Below the pieces are notes generated by a model that searched no databases, was not told the DNA's origin, and saw nothing but the letters and a program-made list of their open reading frames with translations. The translations under genes were made by a program, and so were the position numbers. From Sphingobacterium paludis (GTDB lineage Bacteria; Bacteroidota; Bacteroidia; Sphingobacteriales; Sphingobacteriaceae), in assembly GCF_004364125.1 (NCBI RefSeq), contig NZ_SNZV01000010.1:1-64000 (forward strand): 64,000 nucleotides of DNA. Direction: 5' to 3'. Position 1 is the stretch's first letter. Each line of letters opens with the position of its first letter. Positions 36,701 through 45,772 of the stretch are shown here, piece after piece.

Positions 36701-36817
36701 GTCCATAATCGTGCCTCGGAGCTGTCCACTAGTTTGTGCATGAACATTGACCGCGACGAAAAGAGCTAGCCCACTCAAGGCTAACCGAACATTACTAAAA
36801 ATGCTTCTCTTTCTCAT
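33734..36817 (-). CDS. SusC/RagA-family TonB-dependent transporter
   Basis: Outer-membrane 22-strand receptor that imports the ligand captured by SusD using TonB energy. 1027 residues: signal peptide ending in VHAQ, a carboxypeptidase-like regulatory domain (GQLRGTIMDSKGTSIPGATI), the TonB-box-like DEVVVVGYGEQKR, the plug domain with MIRGMGTLNGESPLYVVDGMP and the long barrel ending in LGLNLNF. There is no N-terminal STN signalling domain, although an ECF sigma/FecR pair lies directly upstream and FecR ends 5 bases before it. Confidence 0.94.
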   Translation of the reverse strand: MRKRSIFSNVRLALSGLALFVAVNVHAQTSGQLRGTIMDSKGTSIPGATIQLIDANGKTVTQVSTDQKGMFVLAGLDAAGQYRIKVSMVGYVPYETAATAIKSGESNSMLIRLEEQSSALDEVVVVGYGEQKRGDLTTAVSSLPNVSDQVNRPVSNLEGMMQGNVAGVTVISSGGNPGAGPRVMIRGMGTLNGESPLYVVDGMPNYGGPINPNDIETVDILKDAAAAAIYGAQASSGVIVITTKSGKSGAPKLNADVYRGWQTASNLPSALNAEQYAQAYNTAARTDGVPLSAGHDAAQNPWGQVTRTNWMDEIFQTGTILNANVQLSGGGEKSRYSSSFGYHDSKGSLLNTDYKRFTYRLKSDFDFFDRVTVGQNFYVTHTTARGANTSDSYSGTIINAIYMNPAAPVYDQNGNFHGTVPPELAGFSGTYGDTYNPVALLLRPTVRNPSLSLNGNVFANVNIFDGLTFKSNFALSLVRSSSKRFEPRVPEIGRANLNNYLYHEESQGDRWIWDQQLNYTKSFGEHNLDVVAVYSAQKMRDEGYSVRGVGFEREDPWYQYIGNAASVPTLPGSSVSEESLTSAIARVNYNYANRYYIGASIRKDRSSRLPVENRSDVFPSISGAWKISSEPFFDKTVVNDLKLRASWGQIGNMQSIPRYAYNIPLSTGTSTPLGSDFGLVRHFSVNKQYNPNIIWERSQSFDIGVDMTVLNKLTLAADYYEKKTIGMVFTNDPDPHVGFESGPTTNIGDIMNKGVEATIRYNDTFGDWRIAAQANIGVNDNKVLHLDDYSNAFIQHGDNVRNALVPYRTAPGQRLYSYYLIPSDGIFQSQEEVAAHGVQPRARPGDLRFVDTNGDGRISDEDRVYMGSAIPRFTYGFSLNVDYKNFDLSVLTYGVSGVKIFNGYKFTAYNAGSNGYNLDSRVLNAWTPQNTNTDIPLLSRQDPNNNFGTASDWYLENGDYFRIKNVTLGYNLRNLFGKLQTRVYFSAENPFTFTSYSGIDPEVGSTGLDMANYPLPKTYTLGLNLNF

Positions 36818-36822
36818 TGAAT

Positions 36823-37932
36823 TTAATTAGGTGTATCTGATTTTTCTTCTATTGGCGAGACTGTATCTATATGTTCTTCATGTTTGATAATAATTTGATT
36901 TTCCTGCTCTATATAATCCAAGTTGTTCATTTGGCAAACAATCTGGATCATGGTTAATGTGGGCTCAGTATTACTAAATTCTCCTGTAAAAGACAGGCCT
37001 TTAAGATCGAGCGAATCAATCACGATCTGCACGTGTTTTCGCGATGCGATATCGGCAAAGACTTCGGTTAGTGGTGTTTCGACAAAAACGAAAGGTAGAT
37101 CGTGCTTTTGCACCTTCATCACCTTCGTGTGCGTAGCAGATCCTGAAATTGTCGCAGACGTGCCATTCAAGGTTAGGGATTGCACCTGTGGATCTATGCG
37201 CAACTTATCCCCGGGCATGAGGTATTGGTCAGCAATTTGCATGGCTGAACGGGCTGTAGATTTTACGATTATTTTTCCAGATAGGAGCTCTACTTCAATT
37301 TTTTCGGAGGCGTGCGCATTGATGGCAAACGCTGTACCGACCGCGGTCGTGGTGAAACCATTGGCCCAAACCACAAATGGGTGCAAAGGGTCATGCGCGA
37401 CCTGAAACTGCCCTTGCCCACGGAGGTGAAAAACGCGGTCATTTTTGACCGTACTCTTAATAAAGACCAGCTCGCTGCCGGGGGAAAGAATCACTGTCGA
37501 ACCATCAGGCAACTGTGTTTTCCTCGAGGTTGCGTTGCGGTTTATTAAGCGTACGGTGTCTTCTGCTACAAGAAAATTGCCGTTGATATCATGTGCTACA
37601 GGAGCACTGCTTCGCCAGCGCATAATGGAAAGACCGAAGCCAACGACAGCGAGCATGACTACCGCGATCATCCAGTACGTCTTCAATCGACGTTTAACAG
37701 GAAGCGCAGTTACAAGACCCATTTTGCGATGCAACACTTCCAGTATAGATTGCGCATCAGCGTCGGCTAGACGATCGGCCTTATCCTCGTCGCCTTTCTG
37801 AAATTCATGTTTCAATTGCGTGCGCAAATCGCCATCATCATTTTCCAGATCAGACAATAGGCGCTTCTGCTGCACCGTATCTAAACGACCGTCCCAAAAA
37901 TCGGCTATACGCTTTTTAAGTTGCTCTTTCAT
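36823..37932 (-). CDS. FecR-family anti-sigma factor
   Basis: Inner-membrane protein that holds the ECF sigma factor inactive until the outer-membrane receptor signals. About 369 residues from the ATG at 37932 (a longer GTG reading exists). The cytoplasmic N-terminus is followed by one membrane segment (YWMIAVVMLAVVGFGLSIM) and the periplasmic FecR domain (TQLPDGSTVILSPGSELVF, AVGTAFAINAHASEKIEVELLSG). A C-terminal STN-like segment follows (TPLTEVFADIASRKHVQIV). The order sigma-FecR-SusC-SusD on one strand is standard for regulated nutrient loci in Bacteroidota. Confidence 0.92.
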   Translation of the reverse strand: MKEQLKKRIADFWDGRLDTVQQKRLLSDLENDDGDLRTQLKHEFQKGDEDKADRLADADAQSILEVLHRKMGLVTALPVKRRLKTYWMIAVVMLAVVGFGLSIMRWRSSAPVAHDINGNFLVAEDTVRLINRNATSRKTQLPDGSTVILSPGSELVFIKSTVKNDRVFHLRGQGQFQVAHDPLHPFVVWANGFTTTAVGTAFAINAHASEKIEVELLSGKIIVKSTARSAMQIADQYLMPGDKLRIDPQVQSLTLNGTSATISGSATHTKVMKVQKHDLPFVFVETPLTEVFADIASRKHVQIVIDSLDLKGLSFTGEFSNTEPTLTMIQIVCQMNNLDYIEQENQIIIKHEEHIDTVSPIEEKSDTPN

Positions 37933-38011
37933 TACTGGTAAATACACCAGAAACGAAAAAAGGGGATGTTTTCGGGTTAAAAAAATTAAAAATAAACCAT
38001 CGCGTTAACTT

Positions 38012-38629
38012 TTAGCTTTTGAGGATAGCAAATAGCAGCACCAATTGACTGATACAAGATGGGTAGTTATGCCGCACATAGTCCCGAATTGCTTTATTGG
38101 ATTGCTTGAGGTAATCGGACACCGACTGCTTACTGATGCCCAACATTGCTGCCACATCTTCTTTTGTACGGCCTTCGTACCGACACAGTATAAAAACCTG
38201 TTTTTTACGGGCAGGCAAAATGTCAACCGCCTCTTTTAAAACCGATAACTGCTTGTCGTACAAGTCAAACTGTTGTATACTATCCTCACCGCATTCGATT
38301 GGCTCTGTAGGGTATTCTGCCACGTAGTGAACCGATTCTTTGAGCTTACCGCGTAACACATTCAACGATTTATTGTAGCTCACCATGAACAGCCATCCGC
38401 CTACCGTGTCTTTACCGGCAAATTTATGGCGGTTTTGCCACAGCGAGAGGAAGACATCTTGCAGCAATTCCGTGGCCAGTTCCTCGGATTTTACCAATTT
38501 AAAAATATTACGATAGACATTTTGATGATAATGATTGTATAGCCAGTTAAAAGCAGACACAACCCCCAATGCCATCTGCTGAATCTCCTCGTTTTCTCTT
38601 AGGTTACCTTGTATTTGGTATACTAACAT
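38012..38629 (-). CDS. ECF RNA polymerase sigma factor (FecI-like)
   Basis: Alternative sigma factor of 205 residues. Region 2 includes ELLQDVFLSLWQNR, and region 4 includes the helix-turn-helix YEGRTKEDVAAMLGISKQSVSDYL. It probably activates the SusC/SusD genes downstream when released by FecR. A good promoter lies just upstream (38652-38686). There is a 79-base gap to FecR. Confidence 0.93.
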   Translation of the reverse strand: MLVYQIQGNLRENEEIQQMALGVVSAFNWLYNHYHQNVYRNIFKLVKSEELATELLQDVFLSLWQNRHKFAGKDTVGGWLFMVSYNKSLNVLRGKLKESVHYVAEYPTEPIECGEDSIQQFDLYDKQLSVLKEAVDILPARKKQVFILCRYEGRTKEDVAAMLGISKQSVSDYLKQSNKAIRDYVRHNYPSCISQLVLLFAILKS

Positions 38630-38651
38630 CTTTGTGATTTTGACAACTTAA

Positions 38652-38686
38652 CAAATGTATATAAAAATCTTAAGTTAATAAACAAA
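38652..38686 (-). promoter_or_regulatory. Promoter of the sigma-FecR unit
   Basis: On the minus strand TTTG (38683-38686) precedes TACATTTG (38652-38659) by 23 bases, within the Bacteroidota consensus range. Transcription would begin near 38645, 16 bases before the sigma-factor ATG. Confidence 0.5.
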
Positions 38687-39070
38687 GTATACATCAACAA
38701 AATATTAATTTTAATACACTCGCATTCGTTTTCTTTTAAAAACGGCATGACACCATTTCCCAAATAAGGTTTACTTTAATTTTAAAATTTTGCAAACAAA
38801 ATACATTTATTTGAAAGTTTGAGCCTGCTGCTAACCGGGACTTTTTGAGGTTCATGCAACAGGAATAAGAGCGCTAAAAAACGTGCCGTGTACCATTTGC
38901 TATTTTATCGAAAAGTATCGCTCTCCCACGAAATACTATCAAGATGTATTTAAAAACATTGACGGCTTGATTGGGGCAGCAAAACCTTACATTTTAAAGT
39001 TACTGGGCAACATAGGTAGGCTGGAACGAAATTTCAGGCTCAAGCGAGCATTATATGGTGTTTCGCAAGT
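38687..39070. other. Intergenic region, nothing recognised
   Basis: About 380 AT-rich bases between the sigma-factor promoter and the beta-lactamase-like gene. A 63-codon open frame on the plus strand has no recognisable features and no promoter. I see no RNA gene or repeat. Confidence 0.5.
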
Positions 39071-39868
39071 TTAGAAGGCACCAATATTTCTGAGAGCCTC
39101 AAGGGTAACAGCAATCCTACACTGCGAGAAACTTGGATCTTTATCGTTCCTATCCTTAGCGAGTCTAGTGGCAAAAAAATACACATGATTGTGCTTCTCC
39201 ACATAGCCAACCCACCACCCCACATCTTTACCGTCCTTCCAGCCCCAACCCGTTTTTGCACGTAGTGTATAATCGTAATTTTTTTCCATGACCATTACCC
39301 TTTTTAAGATCTCAAGATTCCTCTTAGAAAAGGGAACATTCCCTTCGTAAATCTTTACTAGAAATTCGACCTGATTACGCGTCGAAATTGCCAATGGCCC
39401 AAAATTCCAAAAATCGGGTTCGTTTGAAACCTTGAGATTGCCGTAGTTACAAGCTTCTAAATATTCGACATATTCTTCCCGCCCAATCTTCTTCGCTAAT
39501 TCCATAAATACCCAGCCAGCGGAAACCTCAAAAGCTTCCTTGACGGTCATATCTCTATATGTCGAAGGTCGATAGCCATAAAGGGCAGTATCAATGGATC
39601 CCGGCCATTTTATTACGGTATGTTCATCAGCTATAGTACCTGTCTCTAACGCAATTAATAGATGGATAATTTTAAACGTCGAGGCGGGAACCATCTGTTT
39701 AAACGATTCGACCTCTTCATTTACCAACCATTTATTGTTGTTGTAATCGAAAATGCTAACACACCCCTCGAAACCACAGCCGGATACGGATAACGTTGGT
39801 TTAATCTGACTGAATGAACACGTTGCGCACAACAAAACATAAATAAGACTGGAAATTTTTCTCGACAT
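39071..39868 (-). CDS. Class D beta-lactamase-like protein
   Basis: A serine penicillin-recognising enzyme of 265 residues from the ATG at 39868, which gives a clean signal peptide ending near SFSQ; the frame extends further upstream without a signal. Motifs: S63-T-F-K66 (nucleophile and general-base Lys), S116-A-G, Y142-G-N, K205-T-G and WWVGY. In OXA enzymes the second motif is S-x-V; here the Val is Gly118, which may alter Lys carbamylation and deacylation. It is monocistronic, without mobile-element flanks, so probably a chromosomal resident gene. Whether it hydrolyses beta-lactams or acts as a sensor is unknown. Confidence 0.88.
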   Translation of the reverse strand: MSRKISSLIYVLLCATCSFSQIKPTLSVSGCGFEGCVSIFDYNNNKWLVNEEVESFKQMVPASTFKIIHLLIALETGTIADEHTVIKWPGSIDTALYGYRPSTYRDMTVKEAFEVSAGWVFMELAKKIGREEYVEYLEACNYGNLKVSNEPDFWNFGPLAISTRNQVEFLVKIYEGNVPFSKRNLEILKRVMVMEKNYDYTLRAKTGWGWKDGKDVGWWVGYVEKHNHVYFFATRLAKDRNDKDPSFSQCRIAVTLEALRNIGAF

Positions 39869-40320
39869 CAATTTGCTATAGTTATCTTTCGCTTGGACGA
39901 TTAAGTTACAGGATTTATTCTTCAAATAGTGGAAATTTACATGACTATTTTTGCCATCATTCGTAGGATACCCCGTTTCAACTTGTTCTGCATCTATCAG
40001 CAACATCTATTTCCACCGGTAATACCGCAAACCAAAAACCCTTAGCAGCTACCTGCATTCCGTGCATTGAGAGGAAGCGCCCCTCCACATAAACAGAGGC
40101 TTCAATCCTGAGATTATTTGCTTAAAAAAGTGCCGACTATTCAAAATGATATACGAATCCCCTATTCATAAAACAATTTAGCTGTTTCCATTCCTCGAAA
40201 GTTTAAAAAAAGCTCAAGGATTTACATTTTCGTTTTATTTTTTTAGATTTACATGGGTCAACACAAAAAACCAGCTGCTCAGGCAGCCACTAAACTAACT
40301 AACCAGCAAGTTCGATCGGC
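39869..40320. other. Intergenic region between divergent genes
   Basis: About 450 bases upstream of both the beta-lactamase-like gene and the second sigma factor. A short GCTGC-TCAG-GCAGC hairpin (40274-40287) lies in the probable leader of the sigma gene. A weak -7 box (TAGATTTA, 40244-40251) precedes it. Nothing else is supportable. Confidence 0.45.
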
Positions 40321-40917
40321 ATGAATGAAAGAGAACTACTCGAAGGAATAATATGCGGCAAGCAACGTGCTTTCTCCCTATTTTTTGACACCTATTGGGA
40401 AGAATTTTATGCATACGTATACCGCATCCTTCATGATCAGGAAGAAAGTACGGATATTTTGCAGGATACGTTCGCCGCAATATGGGAACAGCGCGAGAGA
40501 TTAACCGATGTACAGTCTATCAAAGCGTATGTTTATACCATAATTCACCACAAGGCTGTCAAAAGCATAAAAAACAACATCAAACTTCGGAACTTAAAAG
40601 ACGAACTGAGCCAATATTTCCCACATCACGACGATAAGCTAGCGCAAGAAGTAAATGCACGCGAATTAGCCGTTTTGATCAACGAAGAGATTCAGAATCT
40701 TCCTCCCCGTATGCGCGAGATCTTTTTGTTAAGCAGAAACGAATATTTGTCATACCGCCAGATCGCGGAACAACTGTCTATATCCGAGAATACCGTAAAG
40801 AAACAAGTGAGCTCGTCTATAAAACAGCTTAAACAAAAAATCGACGCCGTGTATTTAACAAAGTCTGTTAGCGCGGTAAGTATTTGTAAAGCGCTCACGT
40901 TGATGGACGCTCTTTAA
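40321..40917 (+). CDS. ECF RNA polymerase sigma factor (second locus)
   Basis: A 198-residue sigma-70 family protein: region 2 ESTDILQDTFAAIWEQRERL, region 4 LSYRQIAEQLSISENTVKKQ. It begins a ten-gene plus-strand locus and probably turns on the SusC/SusD and enzyme genes that follow. The FecR gene starts 105 bases later, and the SusC of this locus has a signalling domain, so the full surface-signalling chain is present. Confidence 0.93.
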   Translation: MNERELLEGIICGKQRAFSLFFDTYWEEFYAYVYRILHDQEESTDILQDTFAAIWEQRERLTDVQSIKAYVYTIIHHKAVKSIKNNIKLRNLKDELSQYFPHHDDKLAQEVNARELAVLINEEIQNLPPRMREIFLLSRNEYLSYRQIAEQLSISENTVKKQVSSSIKQLKQKIDAVYLTKSVSAVSICKALTLMDAL

Positions 40918-41022
40918 TTTTTTTTTATCTGATTTACAGATAGTTACATTTTTATTCACTTTCGCACTACTACTTCCCTCGCGAAACGAACACTTACTGG
41001 CATACTAACACACTATTTGCCG

Positions 41023-42195
41023 ATGCACCGCCCTGATATAGATGACTTACTAGAAAAGTATGTGAACGGAACTTGCACTAGCCAAGAACGCCAACGGATA
41101 GATTTATGGCTACTGAAGCGTGGGCATGATGAAAAAGTGCAGGTAGAAATCGGCAATGCCGACAGCGTAAAGCAACAGCTTTTAGCGAAAATCCATGTCG
41201 TGGACAGCATCTCGCCTTATCCCCAAGATGCGGATCAAGGCTTGCCTATCTTGGTTCGTCTTCGCCGTTACAAAAAATACATACTTCCTTTGAGCGCCGT
41301 GGCGGCACTGGTTTTAATTTTCGTGGCGCTACCTCGTCGCAGCGAAATACAACGGGCAAACGGTGTGGTAACGGTGCAAACACGGGAAGTAACTACGGCT
41401 GCGGAGAACCCAACCGCATTTAAAATCGCTACCATCGACCGAGATTACTCCATTGATGACCTCCCGGAAAATGTAGAACTGCATATTGGCAACGCGTATG
41501 TGGTGAAGCGCGGAGCAAATAACTTACATTATCGTACGGATGGTATGGAAACCGACGAGCTGAGCTACCATACGGTTAGCGTACCGGCAGGCAAAGATTT
41601 AAATCTTTATTTGGCAGATGGTTCGAAAGTTTGGGTCAATACGAAAACGGTTTTACGGTTTCCTACCAGCCGCGTGAAAAAAGAACGGATGCTTTATCTA
41701 TCGGGGGAAGCCTTCTTCGAAGTGGCTTCCGACAAGGTCCATCCGTTCATTGTGGCTGGAAAAGGCATGGAAGTACGCGCTACGGGCACCCAATTCAATG
41801 TGCGCAATTATCTTGACGAAGAGCAACTGAGCACGACATTGGTGGAGGGTAAAGTAGATGTGCATGCCGGCCCTAGCGTAGCGAAACTATCTCCTAATCA
41901 GCAATGGATGGCCAAAACCGGTACGAGCGCTCGCGTGCGGCATGTCGATGTTGCTCATGTGCTAGGGAGCAAAGACGGATATTTCGTTTTTGACAAACAA
42001 AATATCCGCGAAATTATGAACGAAGTATCGCGCTGGTACGATATTGAGGTGGACTATCAAGGCGAGATCACCGATAAAGAATTTGGCGGTACATTTTCTA
42101 GAAAACGCAGCCTGGATGAGCTAATCGATTACTTGAGCGCACTGGGTGGATTTTATATGAAGCGAGAAGGAAGGAGGATTACGATTATGTCATAA
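41023..42195 (+). CDS. FecR-family anti-sigma factor (second locus)
   Basis: About 390 residues from the ATG at 41023; the longer reading starts with TTG. A short cytoplasmic part is followed by a membrane segment (YILPLSAVAALVLIFVALP) and the periplasmic FecR domain with VPAGKDLNLYLADGSKVWVN and VRATGTQFNVRNYLDEEQL. A C-terminal DUF4974/STN-like segment follows (YFVFDKQNIREIMNEVSRW and FGGTFSRKRSLDELIDYL). It should bind the sigma factor 5' of it and the STN domain of the SusC 3' of it. Confidence 0.92.
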   Translation: MHRPDIDDLLEKYVNGTCTSQERQRIDLWLLKRGHDEKVQVEIGNADSVKQQLLAKIHVVDSISPYPQDADQGLPILVRLRRYKKYILPLSAVAALVLIFVALPRRSEIQRANGVVTVQTREVTTAAENPTAFKIATIDRDYSIDDLPENVELHIGNAYVVKRGANNLHYRTDGMETDELSYHTVSVPAGKDLNLYLADGSKVWVNTKTVLRFPTSRVKKERMLYLSGEAFFEVASDKVHPFIVAGKGMEVRATGTQFNVRNYLDEEQLSTTLVEGKVDVHAGPSVAKLSPNQQWMAKTGTSARVRHVDVAHVLGSKDGYFVFDKQNIREIMNEVSRWYDIEVDYQGEITDKEFGGTFSRKRSLDELIDYLSALGGFYMKREGRRITIMS

Positions 42196-42309
42196 TATAT
42201 CATCCTAAATGTAAAAACCGGAAGTGCTCCAACACGCCCGGTTCATTACACAGCACAAAGCTGCTATTAGGTCAAACAATTGCGGTAACAATTTTTAACT
42301 AACCTATTC

Positions 42310-45300
42310 ATGCAAATATACAATTATTTTACTGCCCGAAAAAGGGGCAGCCAAGGATCTTTTTACCTAACTAATCTGATCATAACCGTGAAACTATGCA
42401 TTGCCATGCTCATCTCTGTCGTGCACGTGCATGCAGCAGTATTTGCGCAAAAGGCTACTATCCAAGTGAAAAACGAGTCGTTGGAGAAAGTCTTCACCAG
42501 CCTGCGCAAACAAACAGGATATGATTTTCTGTATGTATCGGCCGACTTAAAAGGGACAAAGCCGGTGACATTGACTTTTGTAAACTCACCTATCAACACG
42601 ATACTACAAGCTGTGTTCGAAAAACAGCCCGTCACCTATACCATCAAAAATGATATGGTGTTGGTGCAGCGGCGTGCTGTAACGGCCAAGGGCACTATGC
42701 AGCAGGACAGCACGATCCGAAAAATATCGGGTGTGGTAAAGACACCGGATGGCAACACCTTAGGCGGGGCATCTATCACGGTACAGGGAGGAAAAACGGA
42801 AAGCACCCTTACGGATGCTACCGGAAAATTCACCATCAACGCGCCCATCAATTCCACGCTGTCGGTATCCTATGTAGGTTACAAGGCTATGCCGGTCGCT
42901 GTTGGTGAGCAAACGTGGTATGATATTGTGCTTAGCGATTCTTCCAGTATGCTGGAAGAGGTGGTGGTGGCGGCGATGGGCATACAGCGTAAGCGCAAGA
43001 CACTGGCATACTCGAGCGCGGAGATCAGTGGATCGGCGTTGAATGAGGCCCGTGAAACCAATGTTGCCAACGCACTGACCGGTAAGATCGCCGGTGTGGA
43101 CGCCACACAGGTTGCCTCCGGACCGGGCGGATCCAGTCGTGTCGTAATCCGGGGAAATGGATCCCTAAACAGCAACCAACAACCACTGTATGTGATCAAC
43201 GGTATCCCCATGAACAATAACAATAAAGGCGGTGGCACCAATACAACCGGCTTGAATATAGACCGTGGCGACGGGATATCGAGCATCAACCCGGACGATA
43301 TTGAATCGATGACTGTGCTCAAGAGTGGAGCCGCCGCAGCCTTATACGGTAGCCAGGCAGCAAATGGTGTCATCTTGATCACAACGAAAAAAGGTGCCGC
43401 CCGTCAAGGTATTGGTGTAGAATTTCGCTCCAATGCTATGATCGGTACACCAAGTGCCTATCCAAACTACCAGTATCAGTACGGATCTGGAAACGATGGT
43501 GTGAAGCCCACTACGCAAGCGCAGGCACTGAGCGCCGGGCGTCTCTCTTATGGCGCGCCGATCGATGGCTCGCCTGTCGTGCAGTTTGATGGCGTCACTC
43601 GCCCTTATTCTGCCGTCTCTGTACGCGACAATATCAACAGCTTTTACAGACCGAGTGTAGACCTAACCAACTCCTTAGCTTTCAGCGGCGGATCGGAAAC
43701 CATAAACTACCGTGTATCGCTCTCGGATCTTCGTTCGCAAGCGCAAACACCCAACTCCACTTTTAAAAGAAAAACGGGTAACCTGAGCCTGCAGTCTAAG
43801 TTGGGGAAAAACGATTTTTTGAAACTGGAATCGACCATCCAGTATAACCGAGAAGACCGCAACAATATTGCGGGGGTGGGTTATGCCGAGCGCAATCCGT
43901 CTTGGGCCGTTTACTTGATCGGTAACACGGTTGATATCAATTCGCTTCGGCCGGGTGCCAACGCCGAAGGTAATGAAATCCAGTGGAACCCTGTGCCTGC
44001 AGCACCCAATCCGTGGTTTGTTGTAAACAACACGGGCAATAGCGATGATAGGGATCGTTTCATAGGGCAGTTTTCGGCTCAGGTTGACCTCATGAAAAAT
44101 CTGTATGTACGTGGAACCATCGCTCGTGATTGGGAATCCATCGATTACATGGACTACAGTCCTATAGGTACCGCATTCACACCGCGCGGCTTGTTCAATT
44201 CCAACCAAGAGCAAAACGTCAAAACAAACTATTTGGGAATAATCAATTACACATCGGATTTCTCTGAAGATTTTGGCTTCACAGCATTGTTGGGTGGTCA
44301 GGCCGATCGGAATGCCTACACGTTTAGTGCGATAAACGGAAGAGAGTTTATCGTACCCAATTTTATCAGTTATACGAACCTTTCTATCTTAGACAATCCC
44401 AGCCGAATCGATACGCGTTGGGGGACCAATTCCGCTTTTGGGCAAGCAGATTTTAACTATAAATCCTTCCTAAATTTAACCGTAACGGGTCGTCAGGATT
44501 GGTTTTCTACGTTGAATAGGCAGAACAATGCGATCTTCTATCCTTCGGTTGGTGGTAGCTTCATTCTTTCGGATCTGGTTACGCTACCCTGGAAGATGAA
44601 TTTCCTGAAGCTCCGGGCGAACTGGGCGCAGGTGGGCAGCAGCAATGTGGGGCCTGGCGATGTGATCCGCATGTACCAAATCCGTACAGGTGGTTTTCGC
44701 GGCACGACTGTACAAGACGGTAGCAGCGAGCTCATAGACGTTAACCTCAAACCCCTTACGGTAACCACGTCCGAAGGCGGTTTCGAAATGAATTTCTTCA
44801 ACAACCGCTTAGGGATAGATGCCACCTACTACAGCCGCATCACCACAAACGATATCCTAAAACCGAATATATCGCAAACGAGCGGCTTTCTATCCGGCTT
44901 TATCAATGCCGGTAAGATTAGCAATAAAGGCGTGGAACTGATGATCACGGGCACCCCTATCCGGAGAGACAAATTCCGTTGGAACATTACCTATAACTAC
45001 GCCTATAACCAGAGTAAAATCATAGAACTTGCACCGGGACTGGATTTTGTTGAAGTGGGCACGGGTATCTCGGGCGCGGTACGCATACTGAATGCTGTCG
45101 GCCTGCCCTACGGTACTGTCCGCGGATGGAAACTGTTGAAAGACGAGCAGGGCAGACAGGTGTACAACGCCACAAGTGGCTACGAAGAACGCGTAGAGGC
45201 CGATCTTGGTATTGCTAACCCGCCGCATACCATGGGGTTGAATAACCAATTTCAATATGGCGATTTTTCCCTCAGCTTTCTTTTTGATGCAAAATTCGGC

Positions 45301-45762
45301 GCGGTGGCTTTCAACAACATGTGGACATACGCTATGCGTTTCGGTTTAACGGAAAGCACACTACCCGGCCGTGATAATCCGAACGGTCTCACGCTGGAAG
45401 GGGTGGATAGAAACGGAAATCCGTTCAGTAAAACCTGGCCCCAAGAACAATTGGACACCTACTACAACAACCGCGGTGCTATGTATTCGGAATTGCAGAC
45501 GTTCAGCACCGACTTCGTCAAACTACGCGAGCTGGTCTTCAACTACCGCATCCCAGCCAAAAGGCTCGGCATTAAGGGCATTGAATCTGCAAACATCGGC
45601 ATCGTGGGTCGTAACCTTGCCATCCTTTACCGGGACAAAGCAGTTCGCGCGGCAGGACTTGACCCCGAAATGCAGCAAACGGTGGGCAATGCAACCGGTA
45701 CCGCCGGTACCGGTGAACCGCGAACCAGAAATTTCGGATTCAATTTAAGTGTTACATTCTAA
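42310..45762 (+). CDS. SusC/RagA-family TonB-dependent transporter with STN domain
   Basis: Outer-membrane importer, 1150 residues. After a long signal segment (about 1-55) comes an STN/secretin signalling domain (KATIQVKNESLEKVFTSLRK to ITLVQRR-like end near residue 120). Then come the carboxypeptidase-like domain (SGVVKTPDGNTLGGASI), the plug (VVIRGNGSLNSNQQPLYVING) and the barrel ending RNFGFNLSVTF. The STN domain allows it to signal ligand binding to the FecR/sigma pair upstream. The SusD gene follows immediately. Confidence 0.94.
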   Translation: MQIYNYFTARKRGSQGSFYLTNLIITVKLCIAMLISVVHVHAAVFAQKATIQVKNESLEKVFTSLRKQTGYDFLYVSADLKGTKPVTLTFVNSPINTILQAVFEKQPVTYTIKNDMVLVQRRAVTAKGTMQQDSTIRKISGVVKTPDGNTLGGASITVQGGKTESTLTDATGKFTINAPINSTLSVSYVGYKAMPVAVGEQTWYDIVLSDSSSMLEEVVVAAMGIQRKRKTLAYSSAEISGSALNEARETNVANALTGKIAGVDATQVASGPGGSSRVVIRGNGSLNSNQQPLYVINGIPMNNNNKGGGTNTTGLNIDRGDGISSINPDDIESMTVLKSGAAAALYGSQAANGVILITTKKGAARQGIGVEFRSNAMIGTPSAYPNYQYQYGSGNDGVKPTTQAQALSAGRLSYGAPIDGSPVVQFDGVTRPYSAVSVRDNINSFYRPSVDLTNSLAFSGGSETINYRVSLSDLRSQAQTPNSTFKRKTGNLSLQSKLGKNDFLKLESTIQYNREDRNNIAGVGYAERNPSWAVYLIGNTVDINSLRPGANAEGNEIQWNPVPAAPNPWFVVNNTGNSDDRDRFIGQFSAQVDLMKNLYVRGTIARDWESIDYMDYSPIGTAFTPRGLFNSNQEQNVKTNYLGIINYTSDFSEDFGFTALLGGQADRNAYTFSAINGREFIVPNFISYTNLSILDNPSRIDTRWGTNSAFGQADFNYKSFLNLTVTGRQDWFSTLNRQNNAIFYPSVGGSFILSDLVTLPWKMNFLKLRANWAQVGSSNVGPGDVIRMYQIRTGGFRGTTVQDGSSELIDVNLKPLTVTTSEGGFEMNFFNNRLGIDATYYSRITTNDILKPNISQTSGFLSGFINAGKISNKGVELMITGTPIRRDKFRWNITYNYAYNQSKIIELAPGLDFVEVGTGISGAVRILNAVGLPYGTVRGWKLLKDEQGRQVYNATSGYEERVEADLGIANPPHTMGLNNQFQYGDFSLSFLFDAKFGAVAFNNMWTYAMRFGLTESTLPGRDNPNGLTLEGVDRNGNPFSKTWPQEQLDTYYNNRGAMYSELQTFSTDFVKLRELVFNYRIPAKRLGIKGIESANIGIVGRNLAILYRDKAVRAAGLDPEMQQTVGNATGTAGTGEPRTRNFGFNLSVTF

Positions 45763-45772
45763 AGCTACCACG

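Noticed and set aside
38883..39074. 63-codon plus-strand open frame before the beta-lactamase-like gene
   Set aside because: No promoter, no recognisable motif, and it runs into the end of the opposite-strand gene; AT-rich chance frame is more likely.
39071..40006. Longer form of the beta-lactamase-like protein starting at 40006
   Set aside because: The extra 46 residues are not signal-like and precede a perfect signal peptide starting at 39868.
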